A DNA stretch of 31,347 nt, taken from assembly GCA_049582065.1 (NCBI GenBank), contig JBAUTF010000014.1, forward strand, positions 1-31,347, given 5' to 3'. Within the stretch, counting starts at the first letter, position 1, and the number at the start of each line of letters is the position of its first letter. A program made the translations under genes and the position numbers. Shown one piece after another: positions 21,592-28,807 of the stretch. This DNA is from DATKSS01 sp049582065. GTDB lineage: Bacteria; Chloroflexota; Dormibacteria; Dormibacterales; Dormibacteraceae. Below the pieces are notes generated by a model, which saw nothing but the letters and a program-made list of their open reading frames with translations, was not told where the DNA came from and did not search any database.

Positions 21592-22795
21592 GCGGATGGT
21601 CGCTTACACGGTCGTCCACCAGCCGCGCAGGCTGCGCCTGCCGGCCCGGGTGATCCCGCCGTGAACTCCGGTCGACGACTTCGCCTCGTATCTCTTCGAC
21701 GAGGAGATGGACCATCGCTACTTCGACAAGGTGGCCCAGTACTCCTACACGCCGGCCACGGCGATGTTCCGCGACCTCACCAAGCGGGGCTGGCGGATGT
21801 CCATTGGTTTCAGCAACTCCTTTCTCGTGCAGGCCGAGCGCTGGAGCAAGAAGGTCCTCGACTCGTTCAAGCGCCTGTGCGCCAGCCCCAACGTCGAGGT
21901 CGTCTGCGTGGAGCCCTTTCACTCGTGGCTGCTCTACATGGACATCGTCGCGTTCAAGGAATCGATGCTATGGGCACGCAAACGGCTGGAGGACGTCTTC
22001 CAGACGCCGGTCGCGGTCGCCGACACCACCGAGATGTTCATGTCCAACGATGTCTACTTCGCGCTCCAGCAATGCGGGTTCACCGGGGCTTTCATGGAAG
22101 GCAGGGTCTGGCAGATGGGCTGGCGGGAGCCGACGCACGTCTATCGCTATCCCGGCCAGCGCATGGGCCTCCTGGTCCGGCATCACGACCTCTCAGATGA
22201 CGTGGGCTACCGGTTCTCGAACCGCGGCTGGAAGATGTGGCCCCTCATGTCGGACACGTACGCATTCTGGCTGCGTGAGACCTGGGGAGACCTCGTCACG
22301 GTCGGCTGGGACTACGAGACGTTCGGCGAGCATCACCGCCAGGACTCGGGCATCTTCGAGTTTGTGCGGGCGCTGAACACGCAGCTGCGCAGGCGCAAGG
22401 TGAGGATGATGCTCCCGTCGGAGGCGATCGGCGAGCTCGCCGACCCGCGCTACGAGATCCCGCTCAACGAGTACGGCACCACGTGGGCCGGCGAGGGCGG
22501 GATGGAGTTCTTTCTCGGCAACCCCGCGCAGCAGGGCATCTTCCGCCTGATGCATCACGCGTACTCCAAGGCGCGGCTCACCGGCGACCCCGCGCTGATC
22601 GACATCGCGAGGTGGCTGCTCCAGTCGGACAACCTGCACCTCATCCAGTGGTACGGGCGGTCTGGATCGGAGGCGGAGGTCAGCGCTTACTTCACGCCGG
22701 ACGAGTGGTGGATGCTAGGCGGCCACGGCATCGTGCGAGAGCAGCAGCGGGTCTACCTCAACTTCATCCGCGCCCTCGACGACTACGCTGGATAG
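21584..22795 (+). pseudogene. GH57 family enzyme interrupted by one in-frame TGA
   Basis: A GH57 (alpha-amylase / 4-alpha-glucanotransferase type) gene of 403 codons with a TGA at codon 27 (21662-21664). The frame before it, starting ATG 21584 in overlap with the glycosyltransferase stop, reads MAERMVAYTVVHQPRRLRLP, a normal GH57 N-terminus with the conserved His. After the TGA it continues at once as TPVDDFASYLFDEEMDHRYF. One base change (GGA to TGA) would restore PPGTPVDDF. The rest is intact: DTTEMFMS, where the nucleophile Glu is expected, GWDYETFGEHH with the acid/base Asp, and WLLQSDNLHLIQW. Options are a real nonsense mutation, a sequencing error, readthrough, or restart at ATG 21707, which would lose the first catalytic motif. 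Confidence 0.82.
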
Positions 22796-22798
22796 CTC

Positions 22799-25700
22799 AT
22801 GAAGCCGCTCAACGTCGCGTTCATCTGGCACATGCACCAGCCTTACTACAAGGACGACCTCACCAGCACGTACCTGCTGCCCTGGGTCCGCCTCCGCTGC
22901 GTCAAGGACTACCTCAAGATGCCGTCCCTGCTCGATGGCTACCCCAGGGTCCGCTCGACGTTCAACCTCGTGCCTTCTCTCCTCGCCCAGATCGAGGACT
23001 ACGGCAAGGCCGAGTCGGTCGACCTGTTCCTCAACCTCAGCAAGCGAAACGCCGCCGAGCTGTCGGCCGAGGAGCGCGACTTCCTCCTACGGTGGATGCG
23101 CGAGTCGCCGCGCGCGCTGAGGGTCCAGCAGTCTCCGCGCTACCTCGAGCTCGCCTCGCGGGCGCTCGACGCCCAGTTCACGACCACCGACATCCGCGAC
23201 CTCCAGGTCTGGTTCAACCTCGCCTGGTGCGACCCCGCATGGATGGAGTCCGACCCGATGCTCGCCGAGCTCAAGCGCAAGGACCGAGACTATTCGGAGC
23301 AGGACAAGTCGGTCCTCCTCGACGCTCAGCTCGAGAGGATGCGGCTCGTCATCCCGAAATATCGGGAGCTGGCCGACCGCGGGCAGGCCGAGCTGACCTT
23401 CTCGCCGTACTACCACCCGATCCTGCCTCTGATCTGCCACGTCGACTCGGCTCGCAGCGCCAGCCCCAACCTGCAGCTGCCGGAGCGCCATTTCTCGCAC
23501 CGCGAGGACGCCGAGCGCCAGATCGACCTTGGTCACAGCCTGTTCGAGAGGCTGCTCGGCCGCCGGCCCAGGGGAATGTGGCCGTCGGAGATGGCGGTGG
23601 GGGAGAGCGTGATCGGCCTTGCCGCCAAGGCGAACGTGGAATGGATGGTCAGCGATGAGGAGGTGCTCGCCCGCTCGCTGGAAGGCAACTTCTCGCGCGA
23701 CGAGCACCTGTACTCGCCCAAGCGAGTCGACCGGGAGGGCGGCACCGTGTCGCTGGTGTTCAGGGACTCGCAGCTTTCGAACGTGATCGGGTTCGACTAC
23801 CAGGGCATGGGTGCGGTCGACGCCGCCCGCGACCTGATGGGTCGTCTGAGGCGGATCCGAGACGTGCAGGGCCACCGCGACTTCCTGGCCGTGGTAGCGC
23901 TCGACGGCGAGAACGCTTGGGAGTTCTATCCGCGTGACGGCCACGATTTCCTGAACGCGCTCTACACCGAGCTCGACGCGAGCAGCGACATCGTCACCAC
24001 CACCGTCTCCGACTTCCTGGCCGAGCACCCTTCTCAGCAGCAGCTGCACCACCTGCACACCGGGAGCTGGATCGGCGCGAGCCTGGACACGTGGATCGGC
24101 GATCCCGAGCACAACGTCGCTTGGGACCTGCTCGCCGAGACTCGAGAATGGCTCGAGGCCGAGTCGCACAGCCGGCCGAAGGAGTCGGAGCAGGCGGCCC
24201 TCGCCTGGCGCGAGATCCTGATCACCGAAGGCAGCGACTGGTTCTGGTGGTTCAGCCGAAAACACGACTCCGGGATGGACCCCATCTGGGACAACCAGTT
24301 CCGCCTCCACCTGCGCAACGTCTACAAGCTGATGAGCGCGCGCGCTCCGGCGATACTCTTCCAGCCGATCATCAAGCGCGCCCCGACCCAGGAGCGTGGA
24401 GTCCCAGCGGTCCCGATCAGCCCCAAATCCCGCCTGGACCCGTCGTGGGCGCAGGCGGGGTACTACCTGGTCGGGTCCGGTTTCGGGGCGCTGCACCGCC
24501 CGGCCGGAGTCCTGGAGCGTGTCTTCTACGGCAACGACGACGACAACGTGTACTTCCGGCTCGACAGCCACCGGACGACCCAGGAGCTCGAGGCACAGCG
24601 GATCGAGTTCTGGCTCTACTGCTCGGGCGCTCCGGCCGGCGACGGCGGCGGAGAGATCAGCCTGCCGCTTTCGGTCTCGGCGATGGCCGACCTCGACTTC
24701 GAGCCCGCCTACGTGGTGAGGATCGTTCCGAGCGCCGGCACGGCATCGTTGACGGTGGCGCGCATCGTCGAGCCGCAGACCAAAGCGGTCGCCGAGAGCA
24801 CATGGGACGTCGCCGACCCGTTCTTCATCACGGTCCCGTTCAAGCAGCTCTCGAAGCGGCCCGGAGACACGCTTGAGGTGGCGATCGTCGTCAGCCGCGA
24901 CGGCCATGACATCGAGGAGGTCCCGCCCTCGGGCTCACTCGGGGTGCGCGTGCCGGGCCAGGCGCCCTCGGTCGAGGCGGAGCGTGCCAAGCACCTCAAG
25001 GTGCTGGTCGCCACGGCCGAGCTTGCCCCGTTCGCCAAGCTCGGTGGGGTCGCCGACGTGGCAGCGGCGCTCTCCAAAGAGGTCAGGCGGATGGGCCACG
25101 ACGTCCGCGTGGTGCTTCCGCGGTACCGGCAGGTCGACCTCGCGCGGTTTGCGCTGCGCCCGGTGGTCAGCGATCTGTCTGTGCCGCTGGGCACGCAGAC
25201 GCTGCAGGCGACCATCTATGAAGGCCGCCTCGCCGAGATGGTCGTCTACTTCGTCGACTGCCCGGCCCTGTACGACCGCGACGGGATGTTCGGATTCGGA
25301 GACGACGACGCGCGATCGGTCTTCTTCTCGAGGGCGCTGCTGGAGATGCTGCCGGCCCTTGGGTTCTTCCCCGACGTCATCCATTTGCACGACTGGTACG
25401 CGGCCCTGGTGCCCAACCTGCTCGATCGTGTGTACACGACCGGGCCGTACACCGAGATCGCGACCACGCTGACCATCCACAACCTGGCGGCACAGGGCGT
25501 GTTTGGGTTCGGCGCCCTCATGCTCGCCGGCCTCCAGGACTGGGGTCTGATCAGGTTGGGTATCCCCGGCCTCGACAACGTGGTCAACGTACTGGGGCGG
25601 GGGATCCATTTCGCCGACGTCGTCAACACGGTGAGCGAGCGTTATGCGAAGGAGATCCAGACGCCAGAGTTCGGCGAGGGCCTCGACGAGCTGCTGCGCC

Positions 25701-26482
25701 AGAACACGTTCAAGCTGCATGGCGTCGTCAACGGAATCGATTACGACATCTTCGATCCGGAGCGTGATCCGAACATCCCTCATCACTATTCGGCAGCATC
25801 GCCGGGCGCGAAAGCGCTGTGCCGCTCGGAGCTGCGCGCGGAGCTCGGGCTCGAGGACGTCGACAAGCCTCTATGCGCGATCATTTCGCGCTTCTATGAC
25901 GTCAAGGGCCTGGACCTGATCGAGCAGGCCATGCCGCAGCTGCTCCAGCTGGGGCTGCAGGTGGTGGTCATGGGGACTGGCGACCGGCGATACGAGGACA
26001 TGTTCCACCGGTGGGCGGGCGAAACGCCCCACCAGGTCTCGTTCTCGATCGGATTCGATCCGATGCTGGCCCAGCGCATCTACGCCGGCGCGGACATCCT
26101 CTTCATGCCCTCGCGCTTCGAGCCCTGCGGCCTGGGCCAGCTCATCGCTCTGCGTTACGGCACCATCCCGGTGGTGCGCGCAACCGGCGGTCTCGCCGAC
26201 ACGATCAAGGACTACGATCCGATCCACGAAAGGGGCAATGGGTTCCGCTTCGGCCCCTACGACCCGTGGCAGTTCTTCGCCGCGGTGGTGCGCGCCTCGG
26301 AGACGTTCCGTCACACAGAGAGCTGGGCGTGGCTCATCAACCACGCGATGACCGCGGACGTCTCGTGGACGCGGTCGGCGCAGCGTTACGTGCAGCTCTA
26401 TCTCTCGGCGGTCTCGGGACGGCGCGAGCGCCTGGGCCTGCCCGTGGCCGGCGGCGTGAGCTCGGCCGCCTCCGCCGAATAG
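22799..26482 (+). CDS. glgA: GH57 glycoside hydrolase fused to GT5 glycogen synthase
   Basis: A 1227-residue two-enzyme protein. Residues 1 to about 540 are GH57: HMHQPYY at 11-17, GMWPSE at 259-264 with the nucleophile position Glu264, LDGENAWE at 368-375 with Asp369, and HTGSWI at 420-425. About 545-725 is a beta-rich linker domain, perhaps carbohydrate-binding. From about 732 it is a full GT5 synthase: KVLVATAELAPFAKLGGVADV (Lys747; the usual KTGGLADV with Leu and Val changes), HLHDWYAALVP, VVNGIDYDIFDP, ISRFYDVKGLDL and SRFEPCGLGQLIALRYGT. The GT5 part elongates alpha-1,4-glucan from a nucleotide-glucose; the GH57 part may cut or rearrange the chain. The ATG lies 3 nt after the broken GH57 gene. 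It ends the operon, followed by a hairpin. Confidence 0.93.
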   Translation: MKPLNVAFIWHMHQPYYKDDLTSTYLLPWVRLRCVKDYLKMPSLLDGYPRVRSTFNLVPSLLAQIEDYGKAESVDLFLNLSKRNAAELSAEERDFLLRWMRESPRALRVQQSPRYLELASRALDAQFTTTDIRDLQVWFNLAWCDPAWMESDPMLAELKRKDRDYSEQDKSVLLDAQLERMRLVIPKYRELADRGQAELTFSPYYHPILPLICHVDSARSASPNLQLPERHFSHREDAERQIDLGHSLFERLLGRRPRGMWPSEMAVGESVIGLAAKANVEWMVSDEEVLARSLEGNFSRDEHLYSPKRVDREGGTVSLVFRDSQLSNVIGFDYQGMGAVDAARDLMGRLRRIRDVQGHRDFLAVVALDGENAWEFYPRDGHDFLNALYTELDASSDIVTTTVSDFLAEHPSQQQLHHLHTGSWIGASLDTWIGDPEHNVAWDLLAETREWLEAESHSRPKESEQAALAWREILITEGSDWFWWFSRKHDSGMDPIWDNQFRLHLRNVYKLMSARAPAILFQPIIKRAPTQERGVPAVPISPKSRLDPSWAQAGYYLVGSGFGALHRPAGVLERVFYGNDDDNVYFRLDSHRTTQELEAQRIEFWLYCSGAPAGDGGGEISLPLSVSAMADLDFEPAYVVRIVPSAGTASLTVARIVEPQTKAVAESTWDVADPFFITVPFKQLSKRPGDTLEVAIVVSRDGHDIEEVPPSGSLGVRVPGQAPSVEAERAKHLKVLVATAELAPFAKLGGVADVAAALSKEVRRMGHDVRVVLPRYRQVDLARFALRPVVSDLSVPLGTQTLQATIYEGRLAEMVVYFVDCPALYDRDGMFGFGDDDARSVFFSRALLEMLPALGFFPDVIHLHDWYAALVPNLLDRVYTTGPYTEIATTLTIHNLAAQGVFGFGALMLAGLQDWGLIRLGIPGLDNVVNVLGRGIHFADVVNTVSERYAKEIQTPEFGEGLDELLRQNTFKLHGVVNGIDYDIFDPERDPNIPHHYSAASPGAKALCRSELRAELGLEDVDKPLCAIISRFYDVKGLDLIEQAMPQLLQLGLQVVVMGTGDRRYEDMFHRWAGETPHQVSFSIGFDPMLAQRIYAGADILFMPSRFEPCGLGQLIALRYGTIPVVRATGGLADTIKDYDPIHERGNGFRFGPYDPWQFFAAVVRASETFRHTESWAWLINHAMTADVSWTRSAQRYVQLYLSAVSGRRERLGLPVAGGVSSAASAE

Positions 26483-26511
26483 CTGTCCTTGCGGTCAAGC
26501 GTCGGCCCCAG

Positions 26512-26557
26512 GCGTGGCAGGGGCGGCCGGGTTCACCCCGGCCGCGGCCTTGTTTCC
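26512..26557 (+). terminator. Hairpin after the glycogen synthase fusion (repeat copy 2)
   Basis: GCGGCCGGG (26523-26531) pairs with CCCGGCCGC (26537-26545), followed by CCTTGTTTCC, 40 nt after the fusion gene stop. Likely an intrinsic terminator. The 46-nt block matches 16713-16758. The rest of the 241-nt gap to the convergent glgP (26558-26687) shows nothing I can support. Confidence 0.65.
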
Positions 26558-26687
26558 AATCCTCTCGCGTGGCCGGGAAAAACTGATCCGGAAAACTCAT
26601 CCTCTCCGGAAGGAGTTCAGGGCCGCGAATCCGGCCGAGATGTCGTTGCGATGCTCGACAGTCGAGCGCCGGCCGTTGGGCGGCCCG

Positions 26688-26719
26688 ACAAGAGGGAACC
26701 CGGGAGGGTTCCCTCTTGT
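26688..26719 (-). terminator. Hairpin after glgP
   Basis: ACAAGAGGGAACC (26688-26700) and GGTTCCCTCTTGT (26707-26719) form a perfect 13-bp stem; one more C-G pair closes a GGGA loop (plus-strand reading). It begins 5 nt after the glgP stop. Being symmetric, it could serve both convergent genes. Its GAGGGAACC/GGTTCCCTC core recurs in the array at 16793-16880. No strong T-run follows. Confidence 0.65.
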
Positions 26720-26723
26720 AGTT

Positions 26724-28781
26724 CTAGCCGCCCCAGTCTGGCAGGAGCCGGAGCTGTTCGACCCGGCGGGCGCCGGGAGCGTAGGCGGTGTTGAAGTAGT
26801 CGATCACCATGCGCCTCGCTGAGAACGCAGTCGCGGTGTGCCGAATGGAGGCGCGCATCATCTCGACCCAGCGCTGGGGGATGCCGGCCTCGTCGCGCTC
26901 GTAATAGGCGGGCACGACCTCGCGTTCGAGCAGCCGGTACAGTCCCTCGGCCTCGGCCTGGTCGTCGATGTCCTGGCGGTCGAGGGTCGCGCCGGAGGGG
27001 ATCGCCCAGCCGAGCTCGGGCCGGTACGCCTCGTCCCACCAGCCGTCCAGGATGCTCACGTTCAAGGCGCCGTTGGCGCCTGCCTTCATGCCGCTGGTCC
27101 CGCTGGCCTCGAGGAACCGCTTGGGGTTGTTGAGCCACACGTCGGCGCCCTGGACCAGGTGGCGTGCCAGCTCGATGTCGTAGTCCTCGAGAAAGACGAC
27201 GCGCTCCTCGTCGCGCGCGAGGTTGGCAACGCCAGAGAGGATGTCCTTGCCGGGGAGGTCGGCCGGATGCGCCTTGCCCGCGAAGAGCAGCTGCACCGGG
27301 CGCTTGGAGCTGCGCAGCAGTTGCGCCAGGCGGGCGCGGTCGCGCAGCAGCAGGTTGGCGCGCTTGTAGGGCGTGAAGCGGCGCGCGAAACCGATCGTCA
27401 AGGCGTTCGTCTCCAGCTCGGACGGATCGTTGGTCCGCGACTTCGCGATCTCGATGAGCCGCCTCTTGAGCTCCTGGTGGACCGCCCAGAGCTGGGCGGG
27501 TGGGATCTCGTAAACGGCCTGCCACCTCCCGTCGGAGCCGTCGAGGTCCCACCAGTCGGGCCCGACGAAACGATCCAGCAGCGCGGCGATCTCCGGCGCG
27601 ACCCACGTCGGCATGTGGACCCCGTTGGTAACCGCGCCGATCGGCACCTGCGCCTCCGGCAGGCCGCGCCACGCATCTTTCCAAAGGCGCCGCGACACTG
27701 CGCCGTGCAGTCGGCTCACCCCGACAGACTGGTCCGCCAGCCGCAGCGCGGCGTAGGTGGTGCACAGCATCTCGCGAGGGTCGCCGGGACGCTGGCGGCC
27801 GAGGTCCATGAACCTGTCGAATGTGATTCCGACCTCAACCAGGTATGGGTTCAGGAGATCCCAGACCAGCCCCGGCTCGAAGTAGTCGCTGCCCGCGGCG
27901 ATCGGCGTGTGGGTGGTGAAGACGATGCCCGCCCGCGCGACCAGCCTGGCTTCTTCCAGCGTCATCTGCCGCGACGCGCGGAGCTCGCGGATCCGCTCGA
28001 TGGCGCACAGGAAGCTGTGGCCTTCGTTCAGGTGGAAGACGCCCGTCTCCATGCCGAGGGCGCGCAGGGCCCGCACGCCGCCGATCCCAAGCACGATCTC
28101 CTGGCGGAGCCGCCGGTCGGGCTCGGGCACGTACAGGCGGTCGGTGATCGAGCGGAGATCGGGAGGGTTCGCCTCGAGGTCCGTGTCGAGGAGGAACAGC
28201 GGTACGCGGCCGACCTGCGCACGCCAGATCGCGATGCGCACGTTACGCGCGCCGATGGGCGCCTCGACCTCGACGCCTTCTACCTTGCGCACCGGCAGGT
28301 CGGAGCCGCGGTTCTCCCAGTACACCTCGACCTGGCGCCCTGCCGCGTCGATCTGCTGGCGTCCGAAACCCTGCCTGTAGAGCAGGCCGACCGCGACCAG
28401 CGGCAAGCCGAGGTCACTGGTCGCCTTGAGGTGGTCGCCTGCGAGGACGCCCAGGCCGCCTGAGTAGATCGGCAGGCACTCGGACAGGCCGAACTCGAGC
28501 GAGAAATAGCCGACGAAAAGCGGCGCCTTGGCGTCCATGAAGGTTGGTTTGCGGTCGTAGTACTCGCGATAGGCGGTGCGTGCGGTTGCGAGCGCCTGCC
28601 GGACTTCCTCGCGCTCCAGCGCCCGCTTGACGCCCTCGTCGCCCATCCGGTCCAGCAAAAGCACCGGGTTCTGTCTGGTCGACCGCCAGAGGTCGGGGTC
28701 GAGCTCGCGGAACACAGCTTCGATGCGTGGCTGCCAGGTCCAGAGCAGGTCGCGTGCGAGCTGGTTGAGTTCCTCCACCAC
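26724..28781 (-). CDS. glgP: Alpha-glucan (glycogen/maltodextrin) phosphorylase
   Basis: Catalyses phosphorolysis of alpha-1,4-glucan to glucose 1-phosphate, using pyridoxal phosphate. The 685-residue GT35 protein is shorter than the E. coli/animal type (about 800-840) and fits the compact bacterial/archaeal form. It has GYFSLEFGLSECLPIYSGGL at 91-110, HLNEGHSFL near 250-258, HTPIAAGSDYF, NGVHMPTW, RRFTPYKRANL near 467-477, and EASGTSGMKAGANGALN, where Lys566 is the PLP lysine. It starts with GTG 28781 (a second GTG follows), 8 nt after a TACCAT -10 box. It converges with the glycogen synthase fusion and diverges from the sugar-nucleotide fusion gene, giving a synthesis and breakdown pair. 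Confidence 0.95.
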   Translation of the reverse strand: MVEELNQLARDLLWTWQPRIEAVFRELDPDLWRSTRQNPVLLLDRMGDEGVKRALEREEVRQALATARTAYREYYDRKPTFMDAKAPLFVGYFSLEFGLSECLPIYSGGLGVLAGDHLKATSDLGLPLVAVGLLYRQGFGRQQIDAAGRQVEVYWENRGSDLPVRKVEGVEVEAPIGARNVRIAIWRAQVGRVPLFLLDTDLEANPPDLRSITDRLYVPEPDRRLRQEIVLGIGGVRALRALGMETGVFHLNEGHSFLCAIERIRELRASRQMTLEEARLVARAGIVFTTHTPIAAGSDYFEPGLVWDLLNPYLVEVGITFDRFMDLGRQRPGDPREMLCTTYAALRLADQSVGVSRLHGAVSRRLWKDAWRGLPEAQVPIGAVTNGVHMPTWVAPEIAALLDRFVGPDWWDLDGSDGRWQAVYEIPPAQLWAVHQELKRRLIEIAKSRTNDPSELETNALTIGFARRFTPYKRANLLLRDRARLAQLLRSSKRPVQLLFAGKAHPADLPGKDILSGVANLARDEERVVFLEDYDIELARHLVQGADVWLNNPKRFLEASGTSGMKAGANGALNVSILDGWWDEAYRPELGWAIPSGATLDRQDIDDQAEAEGLYRLLEREVVPAYYERDEAGIPQRWVEMMRASIRHTATAFSARRMVIDYFNTAYAPGARRVEQLRLLPDWGG

Positions 28782-28789
28782 GGCCTACG

Positions 28790-28795
28790 ATGGTA
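28790..28795 (-). promoter_or_regulatory. -10 box (TACCAT) for glgP
   Basis: On the minus strand TACCAT ends 8 nt before the GTG at 28781, as in a leaderless gene. The gap to the divergent fusion gene is only 26 nt, so the two promoters overlap; the plus side has only a poor candidate (TATTCG, 28794-28799, 8 nt before the ATG at 28808). Confidence 0.5.
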
Positions 28796-28807
28796 TTCGG
28801 TGGCGCT

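Noticed and set aside
21662..21664. UGA read as glycine (alternative genetic code)
   Set aside because: TGA ends several other genes here, including in tight ATGA overlaps, so a genome-wide reassignment is not credible.
26838..28463. 541-codon plus-strand frame opposite glgP
   Set aside because: It is the antisense shadow of a clearly recognisable phosphorylase gene, a common effect in GC-rich DNA.
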